A DNA stretch of 64,000 nucleotides from an uncultured Aquimarina sp. (GTDB lineage Bacteria > Bacteroidota > Bacteroidia > Flavobacteriales > Flavobacteriaceae): NCBI GenBank assembly GCA_947500845.1, contig CANMTP010000008.1, positions 62,001 through 126,000 of the forward strand, given 5' to 3'. This document shows, in pieces, positions 17,269 through 26,626 of this stretch (position 1 is the first letter of the stretch; every line of letters begins with the position of its first letter). The notes beneath the pieces were generated by a model. The model was not told the DNA's origin, did not search any database, and was given only the letters and a program-made list of their open reading frames with translations. The translations under genes were made by a program, and so were the position numbers.

Positions 17269-18867
17269 ATGGAAACTCAGACAAACCTTAGTCAAAAAAT
17301 TAGCTTCTCTAAGGAGGTGAAGAACTATCATCCGGAAATTTTAACCGACGGCGCATTGACTTTCCTTGAAGCTCTGCAAGATCGTTTTAACGACAGACGA
17401 TTAGTGCTTTTAAAAAATCGCAAGTGCCAGCAACAGCTGTTTGATCTGGGAACGTATCCTTCTTTTCCAGAAAATACCAAAGAAATTCGGAACAGTGAAT
17501 GGTCAGCCGCTCCTATTCCTGCAGATTTACAAGATCGCAGAGTCGAGATTACCGGACCAGTTGATAGAAAAATGGTCATTAACGCCTTAAACTCCGGAGC
17601 AAAAACCTTTATGGCCGATTTCGAGGATAGCAATGCACCGCTTTGGGAAAACTGTTTACTAGGACAAAAAAACCTTAAGGATGCAGTCAACAAAACTATT
17701 TCGTTCTATAATCCAAAAAGAGATAAGACGTATTTGCTTAAAGAAAAAATTGCTACTCTAATCGTACGTCCAAGAGGGCTACATCTTAACGAAAAGCATC
17801 TTTTGATAAAGGAACAGGAAATGAGTGCTTCTCTATTTGATTTTGCCTTGTATTTGTTTCATAACAATCAACAATTAAAAGAGAATGGAACGGGAGCATA
17901 CTACTATCTTCCAAAATTAGAACACTTTACCGAAGCCATATGGTGGAAAGATATCATTGATTTCTCTGAAGAGTACCTTGGCCTAGAGCACGGAAGCGTT
18001 AAAGTAACTGTTTTGGTAGAAACCATTACGGCGAGTTTTCAGCTGGATGAAATTATCTATGCGTTAAAAGATCATATTGTAGGCCTTAATTGTGGACGAT
18101 GGGATTACATCTTCAGTTATATCAAAAAACTGAGAAATCATACTGGATTTGTAGTTCCGGATCGTGCCCAGGTAACGATGACTAGCCCTTTTATGGATGC
18201 CTATAGCAAATTAGTGATCCAAAGATGCCATAAGAGAAATATTTTGGCGATCGGAGGCATGGCGGCTCAAATCCCAATCAAAGATGATGAAGAGCGTAAT
18301 GCCGCAGCTTTTGCCAAAGTAAAAGCCGACAAAGAGCGTGAAGTAAAGAATGGACATGATGGTACCTGGGTTGCACATCCCGGACTAGTAAAACTAGCTA
18401 TGCAGGTTTTTGATACGCATATGCCTACTCCTAATCAAATGGATGTAAAACGCAATGACATTCAGATTACCGAAGAAGATTTACTTGCGATTCCGGAAGG
18501 AACCATAACACAAAAAGGAATTCAGGAAAATATTAACGTTGGAATTCATTATATCGCAAATTGGTTAAATGGAAATGGTGCCGTTGCACTATATAATTTG
18601 ATGGAGGACGCTGCAACTGCCGAAATCAGTAGAACACAGTTGTGGCAGTGGTTAAAAAATGAAGTAACTCTCGAAGACGGAAGAACCTTGAACCAAACGC
18701 TTTTCAATGATTTATTTGAAAACGAACTAAAAATCATTAAAGGACAGGTAGGAGTTCAACTTTTTCAAACTGAAAACTATCAAAATGCCATTTCAATTTT
18801 CAAAGAATTGGTAGTCTCTGAAGAGTTTGATGAATTTCTTACAAACAGAGCATATCAATATCTGTAA
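17269..18867 (+). CDS. aceB: malate synthase A
   Basis: Condenses glyoxylate with acetyl-CoA to malate, completing the shunt begun by AceA. The malate synthase signature is present as KDHIVGLNCGRWDYIF, together with the substrate region ADFEDSNAPLWEN. ATG 17269 gives 532 residues, the usual length for the A form. An upstream in-frame GTG (17230) or ATG (17233) would add 13 residues that look unlike the family. The leader contains GCCCAT/ATGGGC, a short self-complementary stretch at 17239-17251. The sequence AACATTGTTCA ahead of it resembles AATATTGTTCA ahead of aceA, so a second promoter is possible. Confidence 0.96.
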   Translation: METQTNLSQKISFSKEVKNYHPEILTDGALTFLEALQDRFNDRRLVLLKNRKCQQQLFDLGTYPSFPENTKEIRNSEWSAAPIPADLQDRRVEITGPVDRKMVINALNSGAKTFMADFEDSNAPLWENCLLGQKNLKDAVNKTISFYNPKRDKTYLLKEKIATLIVRPRGLHLNEKHLLIKEQEMSASLFDFALYLFHNNQQLKENGTGAYYYLPKLEHFTEAIWWKDIIDFSEEYLGLEHGSVKVTVLVETITASFQLDEIIYALKDHIVGLNCGRWDYIFSYIKKLRNHTGFVVPDRAQVTMTSPFMDAYSKLVIQRCHKRNILAIGGMAAQIPIKDDEERNAAAFAKVKADKEREVKNGHDGTWVAHPGLVKLAMQVFDTHMPTPNQMDVKRNDIQITEEDLLAIPEGTITQKGIQENINVGIHYIANWLNGNGAVALYNLMEDAATAEISRTQLWQWLKNEVTLEDGRTLNQTLFNDLFENELKIIKGQVGVQLFQTENYQNAISIFKELVVSEEFDEFLTNRAYQYL

Positions 18868-18906
18868 AATGAAATATTGAGCTTTTGTAGGAACGACCTA
18901 TTTTGC

Positions 18907-18925
18907 TGCTGTATCAAATACAGCA
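18907..18925. other. small hairpin downstream of aceB
   Basis: TGCTGTAT (18907-18914) and ATACAGCA (18918-18925) form a perfect 8-bp stem with a 3-base loop, 39 bases after the aceB stop. No T-run follows, so it is a weak candidate for the operon end or an mRNA-stabilising stem. Confidence 0.3.
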
Positions 18926-19064
18926 ATAACTGGCAAATCATCCTCAGTAATAATAGAGGATAGCACAGAAATTGACCAATTTTAATTTTTTCCGATTTTA
19001 TAATTGTGCTCAAAAGCGGCATTCACATTTGTGGGTGCCGTCTATTCCTTATACAGAAGAATAT

Positions 19065-19814
19065 TTACTTACACTCCCAGGTAAAATTAGAAATTTTATA
19101 TTTTAAACTATTCTTGTAATTGTAGTGCCACCATTCTGTTCTTATAGTTCTGAAGCCATGTTTATTCATAGTTTCACGAAGGAGTTTGCGATTATTAAGT
19201 GTAGTTTCTGAAAGATCTTTATAAGCATGATGAGCTTCTTTTCCAAAGTGATCAAAATCGGTACCCATATCAACCTCAGATCCGTCTAATTTCACTAAAG
19301 TAATGTCTACCGCTGCTCCTTTGTTATGAATTGATCCTCCTTTGGGGTCTGCCACATATCCAGGGTTTGGAAAAATTTTCCACATCTTTTTCTGGACGCT
19401 GTGTGGACGATAGCAATCGAAAAACTTAATTTTGTATCCCTGCTTCATAAAATCTCGGTTCGCTTCTATGAGGGCATCTGCGACCTCGTCTCTAACATAG
19501 CATTTTGCACAAGAATATACTTTTTCTTTTAAGAAATTGTCTTTTGTAGCATATTTCATATCCAATACAAAATCACTGGATATATTTTCAATATTAATGA
19601 AATCTTCATCATTACCATCGGTACTATCTCCAGATAACAATTCAATAGAATCTCTTTTATTAAACAGACTCTGTTCTACCTTATCCCCTCTTAACCGTAA
19701 TGCTTTAGCTTTTTCTAAGAGAGCTGCTGTTTGACTCTCTGGAAACTCTTCGGCAGTATTACAGGAAAAAAATATTGTTGAAAAAATCAACACAAGTAAT
19801 TTTCTAATAACCAT
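19065..19814 (-). CDS. VanX-like D-Ala-D-Ala dipeptidase lipoprotein (M15D)
   Basis: A 249-residue predicted lipoprotein: signal peptide with lipobox FFSC (C18), then a ~45-residue linker and an M15D peptidase domain. Zinc-binding motifs of the VanX/DdpX family are visible: SIHNKGAAVDITL (SxHxxGxAxD) and TEWWHYNY (ExxH), with FFDCYRPHSVQKKMW supplying the catalytic Arg region. Enzymes of this family cleave D-Ala-D-Ala. Because no VanH/VanA partners are nearby, a role in peptidoglycan turnover or nutrient use in the periplasm is more likely than vancomycin resistance. It lies alone between aceB and another lipoprotein gene on the same strand. Confidence 0.9.
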   Translation of the reverse strand: MVIRKLLVLIFSTIFFSCNTAEEFPESQTAALLEKAKALRLRGDKVEQSLFNKRDSIELLSGDSTDGNDEDFINIENISSDFVLDMKYATKDNFLKEKVYSCAKCYVRDEVADALIEANRDFMKQGYKIKFFDCYRPHSVQKKMWKIFPNPGYVADPKGGSIHNKGAAVDITLVKLDGSEVDMGTDFDHFGKEAHHAYKDLSETTLNNRKLLRETMNKHGFRTIRTEWWHYNYKNSLKYKISNFTWECK

Positions 19815-19930
19815 AGGCTTTTTGTTTTATCCCAATCCCAATTACAATGATGCCAAAGTTTTTCAAACTGATTCTCCCTCAAAAATCATATTTCTGATAT
19901 GCTTGACAACTTCTAAATATAATCAATATT

Positions 19931-20485
19931 TTATTTAATCGTTTCTTTTACACTTCCACACTTTAGCATTTTTTTACCAAAATATGGATTTCTAATCTCT
20001 TCAGAATCAGACAACCAATATCCACCTGATCCATCAAAAGCCATTGGACAGTATTGTTTATAAATCTCTCCCGATGCAATTTGTGCGGTACTAATCACTT
20101 TATCAACTTCACCCGTAATCGTAACAAAAAAATCTCTCTGCTTTTTGATGTCTTTAGTCAAAGAAATTAGTTTCAAAGTAGCTTTTAGTTGCTTATTCTC
20201 CTCTGAATCCTTTAGTATATTCTCCATTTTTTCAGATAAACTTCTCACAACCTCTGCATCTGAATTAACTAGTCCAGCCTTCATATCAAGATATATATTA
20301 TAAATTTCTTGGACACCTTTGTCAGAAAATTTGACTTCTGATCGTGAATCGGTATGATTTAGATCTACAGCTTCGCCAGTTAACGTTTCAGGTTTTTTAT
20401 CTTTATGACAAGATATCGTTGCTATTACAATTGCCAAAACTAGTATCCTACAAAACATTCTCATTATCTTAAAATCTTTCATCAA
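19931..20485 (-). CDS. DUF3347-type lipoprotein
   Basis: A 184-residue predicted lipoprotein (hydrophobic N-terminus ending TISC). The body is helical, with repeated IYN/YLDMKAGLVNSD-like segments. The C-terminus has the recognisable pattern YKQYCPMAFDGSGGYWLS, then NPYFGKKMLKCGSV, typical of DUF3347 proteins, which are often fused or linked to CusB-type metal efflux adaptors. The two conserved Cys and the Met in this tail suggest copper or silver binding, which is inference from the family. No efflux genes are adjacent here. Several ATG codons occur in the first eight residues. Confidence 0.75.
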   Translation of the reverse strand: MMKDFKIMRMFCRILVLAIVIATISCHKDKKPETLTGEAVDLNHTDSRSEVKFSDKGVQEIYNIYLDMKAGLVNSDAEVVRSLSEKMENILKDSEENKQLKATLKLISLTKDIKKQRDFFVTITGEVDKVISTAQIASGEIYKQYCPMAFDGSGGYWLSDSEEIRNPYFGKKMLKCGSVKETIK

Positions 20486-20666
20486 ATAAATCTTGTTAAA
20501 AATTAAGTTTACTCATCTTTGATCAAAAAAACAAATTTACTTCATATATAAAACAATTACTACATATGTTTTCCTTGATTCTTAGTTTTTTTTTAACAAA
20601 ACAATACCATTCTAAACATCCCTGTTTTATAATTTTTTTAAATATTTTTGAAGGAAAATTATTGGA

Positions 20667-21122
20667 ATGCAATTAGAAAATTTAAAACCTGAAATAATAT
20701 CTATCCTAAAAAACAATCAACAGTCAACAACAGAAAGACTTCAGATGGTTTGTCAACTTCTTAAGGACAAAATATCGTATTACGATTGGGTAGGTTTTTA
20801 TTTCAGAAATGGAGATAAAGAAGAATTAAAACTTCGCACATTTGCAGGATTAGATACCGATCATAAAATAATTCCGTTTGGAAAAGGGATTTGCGGGCAG
20901 GTAGCAGTTTCAAATGAGAATTTTGTCGTTCCAGATGTACAAGCACAGGATAATTATATTGCGTGTAGCGTTAGTGTGAAATCTGAAATAGTAATTCCTT
21001 TATTTAAAGATGGAGAAAATATTGGCCAGATCGATATCGACTCTGATACCACAGACCCATTCACAGAAAAGGATGAGCGATTTTTAGAATTTGTAAATCA
21101 AGAAGTTGCTAAAATCCTTTAA
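20667..21122 (+). CDS. GAF-domain protein, probable free methionine-(R)-sulfoxide reductase
   Basis: A 151-residue single GAF domain resembling E. coli MsrC (YebR), which reduces free methionine-(R)-sulfoxide. Cys76 (GKGICGQVA) and Cys100 (YIACSVSVKSEIVIPL) are 24 residues apart, exactly as Cys94 and Cys118 in E. coli, and the E-I-V-x-P and G-x-x-D-I-D-S segments match. The third E. coli cysteine (Cys84) is replaced by His66, so thiol recycling may differ. It is 44 bases upstream of galE on the same strand. A purely sensory GAF role cannot be excluded but is less likely. Confidence 0.82.
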   Translation: MQLENLKPEIISILKNNQQSTTERLQMVCQLLKDKISYYDWVGFYFRNGDKEELKLRTFAGLDTDHKIIPFGKGICGQVAVSNENFVVPDVQAQDNYIACSVSVKSEIVIPLFKDGENIGQIDIDSDTTDPFTEKDERFLEFVNQEVAKIL

Positions 21123-21166
21123 TTATTGTTCCTTCGCTTCTCTAACAATGCTAAATCACGATTTAT

Positions 21167-22189
21167 ATGAAAATCTTAGTTACGGGAGGATTAGGATTTA
21201 TAGGCTCTCATACAGTTGTAGAATTACAAAATGAAGGGTTTGAAGTTATTATAATTGATAACTGCTCAAATTCTTCTGTAAAGGTTCTAGACGGCATTAC
21301 AAAAGTATCTGGAAATAAACCTGCATTTGAACAATTCGATTTAAGAGAAAAAAATAAGGTTGAGGACTTTTTTAAACGACATCATGATATTGATGGTGTC
21401 ATACATTTTGCAGCATCGAAAGCAGTGGGAGAAAGTGTTGAAAAACCTCTTTTGTACTATGAAAATAATATATCGACCCTAGTGTACATACTACAGCAGT
21501 TGAAAGAAAAATCATCTTCCAACTTTATTTTTAGTTCTTCCTGCACGGTATACGGACAGGCTGATGAATTACCAATCACCGAAAATGCTCCTGTGAAAGT
21601 AGCAGAATCTCCTTACGGTAATACAAAACAAATTGGTGAAGAAATTATAAAAGACACTTGTAAAGTGACTCCAAATCTAAAAGCAATTTCTCTTCGATAT
21701 TTTAATCCGATAGGGGCACACCCTACTGCAGAAATAGGCGAATTACCCATAGGGGTTCCTCAAAATCTGGTTCCATTTATCACTCAGACAGCGATAGGGC
21801 TTAGAGAAGAACTTTCTGTATTCGGGGATGATTATCCAACATCAGATGGAACATGTATAAGAGATTATATTCATGTTGTCGACTTAGCAAAAGCGCATGT
21901 AGTCGCCTTACAAAGACTATTACAACATAAAAACACTTCAAATTATGAGGTGTTTAATGTTGGAACAGGGAAAGGAAGTACGGTTCTTGAAGTCATAAGA
22001 TCCTTCGAGAAAGTATCTAAACAAAAATTGAATTATAAGATTGTTGGTAGAAGAGAAGGGGACGTTATCGCGGCTTATGCAGATACCACAAAGGCAAATA
22101 AAGAATTAGGATGGAAAGCTTTAAGCAGCCTGGATGATTCGCTAAGCTCTGCCTGGGAATGGGAGCAAAAGGTTAGCCGTCAGAAGTAG
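21167..22189 (+). CDS. galE: UDP-glucose 4-epimerase
   Basis: Interconverts UDP-glucose and UDP-galactose using bound NAD. The 340-residue short-chain dehydrogenase fold shows the NAD-binding TGGLGFIGSH at the start, the catalytic pair in SPYGNTKQIGEE (YxxxK) with the preceding Ser in SSSCTVYG, and RYFNPIGAHP typical of GalE. The length is normal. It is followed by a bidirectional terminator. No other galactose genes are near, so it probably serves surface polysaccharide synthesis. Confidence 0.96.
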   Translation: MKILVTGGLGFIGSHTVVELQNEGFEVIIIDNCSNSSVKVLDGITKVSGNKPAFEQFDLREKNKVEDFFKRHHDIDGVIHFAASKAVGESVEKPLLYYENNISTLVYILQQLKEKSSSNFIFSSSCTVYGQADELPITENAPVKVAESPYGNTKQIGEEIIKDTCKVTPNLKAISLRYFNPIGAHPTAEIGELPIGVPQNLVPFITQTAIGLREELSVFGDDYPTSDGTCIRDYIHVVDLAKAHVVALQRLLQHKNTSNYEVFNVGTGKGSTVLEVIRSFEKVSKQKLNYKIVGRREGDVIAAYADTTKANKELGWKALSSLDDSLSSAWEWEQKVSRQK

Positions 22190-22211
22190 AATTTACTACA
22201 ATCAGAAAAAC

Positions 22212-22242
22212 AAAAAACCTGAAGCATCCTTCAGGTTTTTTT
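22212..22242. terminator. bidirectional terminator between galE and the PpiD-like gene
   Basis: AAAAAACCTGAAG (22212-22224) pairs with CTTCAGGTTTTTT around a CATC loop, with an A-run on the left and a T-run on the right. The convergent genes galE (+) and the foldase gene (-) could both end here. Confidence 0.88.
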
Positions 22243-22271
22243 GTTCTCTCTATATGATTCTCCTCTATTTC

Positions 22272-24392
22272 CTAGTAGAATTTTGCTCTTTTATCTTCTA
22301 TCTCTGCAGCTTCTTTAAGTGCCTCAAATACTTTAGAATTAACTAATCCAGCTTGGGTTTTTGATGCTTGAGCGGCATAGCTTAAATAAGTTTCTAATCC
22401 ACTTGCAAGTGTATTCTTGGTAACTTCTATCACATAGACTCCATTATTGCCGACAATAGGCTCTGAAACATTACCTGTCTCCATTGCAAAAGCAGCCCCA
22501 ACCACTTTTGGTTCTGTACCTGCTCCACTAATAGTTGGCGTTTTCATATTTAATGCTGAAGCCGTCTTTACAGTTTGACCAGTATTTGCGGCAATCTCTT
22601 CTACAGTATTACCAGAAATCTTATTCTTGAGCATTTCTACTTTCTTTTCTTTTATTAGAATTGGTTTTACTGTAGGACTGGCATCAGATGCAGCCATAGT
22701 ACCCTTGGCCGATTTACCTGTTAATTGAACCACAGCATACCCCTCTGCAATATCAAATCTTTTTATGGCTCCAACTTCTGTTTCTTCATTAAAAGCCCAC
22801 TGCACAATAGCCCTTTGACTTCCTATTCCTGGAATATTTTCATCCAATTCTTTGATCTTATTCACAGGACGCACAGCCAAATTATTTTCTTTGGAAACTT
22901 CTTCGAAGTCTTTATCTTTTGCAGCCATTTGAAATTTTGTAGTCTCTGTAAAGATGGTATTTATAGTTTTTTCGCTTGGTTCAATCTTTTGTGCTACCGT
23001 AGCTATCTTAATTGCTTTTTGCTCATTTTTTTGATCTTCAATACGAATAATATGATATCCAAATTGCGTTTCAACAATTCCTATATCTCCAACTTCATTA
23101 TCAAAAACATAGTCGTTAAACGCTGGTACCATAGCTCCTGGTACAAAATATCCTAAATCCCCTCCTTTATCTTTGTTAGAACTATCTGCTGAGAACTCTG
23201 CAGCAAGAGTAGAAAATTTACTTTTATCAGATTTTATTACACTAACGATACTATCTGCCAGGCTTTTTGCTTCTTCTTTGGTTCTTTTTATATCACCTGC
23301 AGTACGAAGACCTTCCCATGCAATCAAAATGTGACTTGCTTTTGCCGAATCTGGCATTTGCTTTTGAGCAATAACCTTTGATATTTTAATATACTCTCCA
23401 TCTTTATAAGGACCAAATACTTCTCCAATCCCAAGATTATATAGAGTATCAGCAACTGTTGAAGGTAAATCATTCTTAAATTTAAAACGATCATCAAATT
23501 TCAAAGAAGAATTTTGATTCACAAATTCTTCTGCGTTTTCTGTATTTCTGAATCCTTTTACAGAATCATTAGTTTTAGTAGCATCAACGAACTCTACTTT
23601 ATCATCCAATAAAGCAGCAACTTTCGAGGTTACTTCTTTTTCATCTTCCATGCTCGGTTGTTCCTTGAACAAAACATAACGAATGTTTCTTGATGCATCT
23701 GATTTATATTGTTCGGCATGCTTATCTATATACGATTTAATTTCTTCATCAGTCACCGTTACTTCGGTATCCTGAATACTAGAAAACGGAAGCTGAACAT
23801 ATTTAATATTAACATTATCATTTTCCATTTTATAAGCTAACTCACCTTCTTTTAATGTAGATCCAACACCAGCTTTAATCAAATTTAAATAAATCTCTTC
23901 TTTGGCACTTTTACTCATATTTTCTTCGTACTCCAACCACTGCTGATATGCTTGAGGCGAAGTAGCTTTAATGTTGGCAACATACTCTTGCATTTTAGCT
24001 TTATCAAAAACACCCGCTTCATTTTGAAAAGTAGGATTATTTGCCAAAGATTCTTCTAACAATTGGTTGACCTGGTCTTCTCCTACTTTTATACCCAGCT
24101 CTTCAAACTGTTCTTCGAATACTGCCTGACGCACTTCTTGGTTCCACACATAATTCATTGCTTGAATGCTAGATCCTCCGGCACCGAAACTTCTAGAAGC
24201 AGTTTCCACTTTTTTGGCAAATTCAGTTCTATCTATATCTTTTCCATTTATGGTAGCAATAGTATTTTCTGCTCTTTGAGAAATCGCTCCTCCATTACGA
24301 ATCAGATCTGCAAGTACAAAAGAGAACAGCGCAAGTGCGATGATCACGATTAGAAAAATGGAACGTTGTCTGATTTTATTTAAAACTGCCAT
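22272..24392 (-). CDS. PpiD-like periplasmic peptidyl-prolyl isomerase / foldase
   Basis: A 706-residue inner-membrane-anchored chaperone: one N-terminal transmembrane helix (about 12-30, SIFLIVIIALALFSFVLADLI), a SurA_N-type chaperone region (about 45-230), a parvulin PPIC domain (about 350-455: AKASHILIAWEG, then GGDLGYFVPGAMVPAFNDYVF and TQFGYHIIRIED), then a second degenerate parvulin-like region. PpiD works at the exit of the Sec channel and helps secreted proteins fold. It is separated by a 180-base gap from the CBS/CorC gene upstream on the same strand and probably has its own promoter. Confidence 0.92.
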   Translation of the reverse strand: MAVLNKIRQRSIFLIVIIALALFSFVLADLIRNGGAISQRAENTIATINGKDIDRTEFAKKVETASRSFGAGGSSIQAMNYVWNQEVRQAVFEEQFEELGIKVGEDQVNQLLEESLANNPTFQNEAGVFDKAKMQEYVANIKATSPQAYQQWLEYEENMSKSAKEEIYLNLIKAGVGSTLKEGELAYKMENDNVNIKYVQLPFSSIQDTEVTVTDEEIKSYIDKHAEQYKSDASRNIRYVLFKEQPSMEDEKEVTSKVAALLDDKVEFVDATKTNDSVKGFRNTENAEEFVNQNSSLKFDDRFKFKNDLPSTVADTLYNLGIGEVFGPYKDGEYIKISKVIAQKQMPDSAKASHILIAWEGLRTAGDIKRTKEEAKSLADSIVSVIKSDKSKFSTLAAEFSADSSNKDKGGDLGYFVPGAMVPAFNDYVFDNEVGDIGIVETQFGYHIIRIEDQKNEQKAIKIATVAQKIEPSEKTINTIFTETTKFQMAAKDKDFEEVSKENNLAVRPVNKIKELDENIPGIGSQRAIVQWAFNEETEVGAIKRFDIAEGYAVVQLTGKSAKGTMAASDASPTVKPILIKEKKVEMLKNKISGNTVEEIAANTGQTVKTASALNMKTPTISGAGTEPKVVGAAFAMETGNVSEPIVGNNGVYVIEVTKNTLASGLETYLSYAAQASKTQAGLVNSKVFEALKEAAEIEDKRAKFY

Positions 24393-24571
24393 GATGTATT
24401 AAAATTTATTCGAAATATAGTGGGCGAAAATACCATTTTATTGTAATAATACCAATTAAAGAGTAAAGAAATAAATCTTCATATTTTTATGTAAAATTAA
24501 AAGCAGTATTGAAGGTAATTTTGATCAACTAATTTTTGAAGACTGAGCCGTAGAAGGAATTAGAAAATGGG

Positions 24572-25861
24572 CTATTCATCTATCTTTACTTCGAGTTCTA
24601 TGATCTCTATTTTGGTGTTTGAAGTTTCTATGATTTTTATTTTGATATTATCAATTACAACCTCTTCTTCTTGTTGTGGAATTTCTTCAGTATGGTTAAC
24701 AATCATCCCTCCAAGCGTTTCATAATTTTCACCTTCCGGAAGGTTCAACTTGTATGTTTCATTAATGTAATCCACCTCAATTCTTGCAGAAAAGAGGTAC
24801 TTATTGCCACTAAGTTGTTTTTCGATAAGCTCGACAGAGTCATGCTCATCTTCTATCTCTCCAAAAAGCTCTTCTACAATATCCTCTACAGTAATTATAC
24901 CACTGGTACCACCATACTCATCGATAACCACAGCCATACTCTTGTGCTTCTTCGTTAATAGATTAAGTACATCTTTGACGAACATAGTCTCGGGAACAAA
25001 AACCACAGGGAGTAATATCGAGCGTAAAGATTTTGGTTTTTTAAAGAGTTCAAAGGAGTGAACATACCCAATAATGTCGTCTACAGTACTATTATATACT
25101 ATTATTTTTGACAAGCCTGTGTCTATAAACAACTTGCTCACTTCATCTATCGATTGAGATTTTTCTACAGCTACAATCTCGGTTCTTGGGATCATAACCT
25201 CTCTAGACTTAACATCGGAAAAATCCAATGCATTCTGAAAAATTTGAATTTCACTATCTATTTCATCATGTTCTTCTACAGTTTCCATTTGTTCATTGAT
25301 GTAATCGCCTAATTCTGTCTTGCTAAAAGCAAGTTGAACCTGGTCTCCATCGGTTTTAAAAAATCTTTTTAGAACAACATCTGAAACCCATATTACAAAG
25401 GAAGAAATAGGCGAAAATATGATATAGAATACGTATGCAGGAAATGAAAATGCTTTTAATAATGTGTTTGAATAGATCTGAAAAAATACTTTGGGCAGAA
25501 ACTCGGCTGTAATTAAAATTATTACCGTTGTAATTATTGTCTGGGTTAAAAGCTTTAAATTTGTTAAAAAATAATCAAGTATCCAAAAATTTGATGGGAG
25601 AAACGAAGCAAACACGTTCATCAATAGTTCACCCATATAAAAACCATATACCACCAAAGCGATATTATTACCTACCAACATCGTAGCGATAAATTTTGAA
25701 GGCTTTTTTGTTAAACGCGTTAGAATATTGGAGATAAACCCCCCTTGTTTCTTTTCTATTTCAATATGAATCTTATTTGAAGAAACATAGGCAATTTCCA
25801 TTCCTGAAAAGAAAGCAGAAAGAAGAAGGGAAAATACAATAACAATAATGCTTAATTCCAT
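24572..25861 (-). CDS. CNNM/CorC-family membrane protein (DUF21-CBS-CorC)
   Basis: A 429-residue protein with four predicted membrane segments of a CNNM (DUF21) domain (about 1-170), two CBS domains (about 205-330, with VMIPRTEIVAVE and MAVVIDEYGGTSGIITVEDIVEELFGEIEDEHD) and a C-terminal CorC_HlyC domain (about 345-425). Family members act in Mg/Co efflux; GldE of the gliding machinery has the same layout and may be an alternative identity. It is the last gene of the coaX-to-CorC cluster, 3 bases after the small membrane protein. Confidence 0.9.
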   Translation of the reverse strand: MELSIIVIVFSLLLSAFFSGMEIAYVSSNKIHIEIEKKQGGFISNILTRLTKKPSKFIATMLVGNNIALVVYGFYMGELLMNVFASFLPSNFWILDYFLTNLKLLTQTIITTVIILITAEFLPKVFFQIYSNTLLKAFSFPAYVFYIIFSPISSFVIWVSDVVLKRFFKTDGDQVQLAFSKTELGDYINEQMETVEEHDEIDSEIQIFQNALDFSDVKSREVMIPRTEIVAVEKSQSIDEVSKLFIDTGLSKIIVYNSTVDDIIGYVHSFELFKKPKSLRSILLPVVFVPETMFVKDVLNLLTKKHKSMAVVIDEYGGTSGIITVEDIVEELFGEIEDEHDSVELIEKQLSGNKYLFSARIEVDYINETYKLNLPEGENYETLGGMIVNHTEEIPQQEEEVVIDNIKIKIIETSNTKIEIIELEVKIDE

Positions 25862-25864
25862 GAA

Positions 25865-26059
25865 TTAGTCTTTGTTATTTACTTCATATCGTTTTCTGAA
25901 ATTTCTTTTAAAGAAGAACATAAAAAGAGCAATCGCTGCAAAAAAAAGATAAAGGTACCCTTTTCCTCCCTCTAATCCCCATTCTTCATATGCCTGGTAC
26001 AAAAAAAAACACATGATTGCCAAATAAGCATATTCAAAAAACTTAAACACTTTCATCAT
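25865..26059 (-). CDS. small two-helix membrane protein, unknown function
   Basis: A 64-residue protein with two hydrophobic helices (about 9-23 and 35-50, the second YLYLFFAAIALFMFFF) and a basic tail (KRNFRKRYEVNNKD). No family is recognised. It is packed between lptC (9 bases away) and the CorC-type gene (3 bases away), so it is almost certainly a real, cotranscribed gene. The lptC neighbour suggests an envelope role. Confidence 0.75.
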   Translation of the reverse strand: MMKVFKFFEYAYLAIMCFFLYQAYEEWGLEGGKGYLYLFFAAIALFMFFFKRNFRKRYEVNNKD

Positions 26060-26068
26060 AGTCTTTAA

Positions 26069-26626
26069 TTACTCTTTGATAAGTATAACCCCATCGTTAA
26101 TTCTTGAATTCAAGATAGTAAAATCCTGATTAGCATCAAAACCATCACCTTCATTAATATCTCCACCTGGCAAGTAACTCTTGTAAGGTCGATCTGTAAA
26201 AACCCAATTAATATTTTGGTCCCAATATAATTGATCCGCTTGCAAATGCGTACTATCTGCAGTTTTGATATCGACATTTCCACTCATATCAATTAAGGCA
26301 GTTTGTTGATAGGAAATCGCATAATCAGAAGTTATTTTACTCACTTTTCCTTCTTCATCTATGACATCTAGAATAATCCCTTCAGGAAATTCGTGATAAC
26401 CAAATGATCTATGTGTATAATCCAGTATTCTTTTTGCCTTAAGCACGGCCGTAAGCCTTCCAGAGTCTGTGTATTTTAGATTTACATCGAATGCCTCACC
26501 TATGGGCGCATCCTCAGAAATAACATAGTTTTGGTCGCTTGTTGTATTCGACTGGCATGAAAAAAACAATGTCACAGCCAAAGCTGTGACAAAGTTTATG
26601 AATATATAATAATTTTTATTTTGCAT
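26069..26626 (-). CDS. lptC: LptC, LPS export periplasmic protein
   Basis: A 185-residue lipoprotein-like member of the LptC/OstA family (lipobox FFSC, C24). It has the repeated beta-strand pattern GRLTAVLKAKRILDY, then GNVDIKTADSTHLQADQLYWDQ, which is the canonical LptC/LptA jelly-roll signature. LptC carries LPS from the inner-membrane LptBFG transporter to LptA. Its ATG shares the A of the stop codon of the upstream TPR gene (TAATG), a sign of translational coupling. LptE is encoded elsewhere in the window. Confidence 0.9.
   Translation of the reverse strand: MQNKNYYIFINFVTALAVTLFFSCQSNTTSDQNYVISEDAPIGEAFDVNLKYTDSGRLTAVLKAKRILDYTHRSFGYHEFPEGIILDVIDEEGKVSKITSDYAISYQQTALIDMSGNVDIKTADSTHLQADQLYWDQNINWVFTDRPYKSYLPGGDINEGDGFDANQDFTILNSRINDGVILIKE

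Noticed and set aside
19065..19814. Vancomycin-resistance vanX
   Set aside because: No vanH/vanA/vanRS genes are nearby; the protein is a lipoprotein of the broad M15D family.
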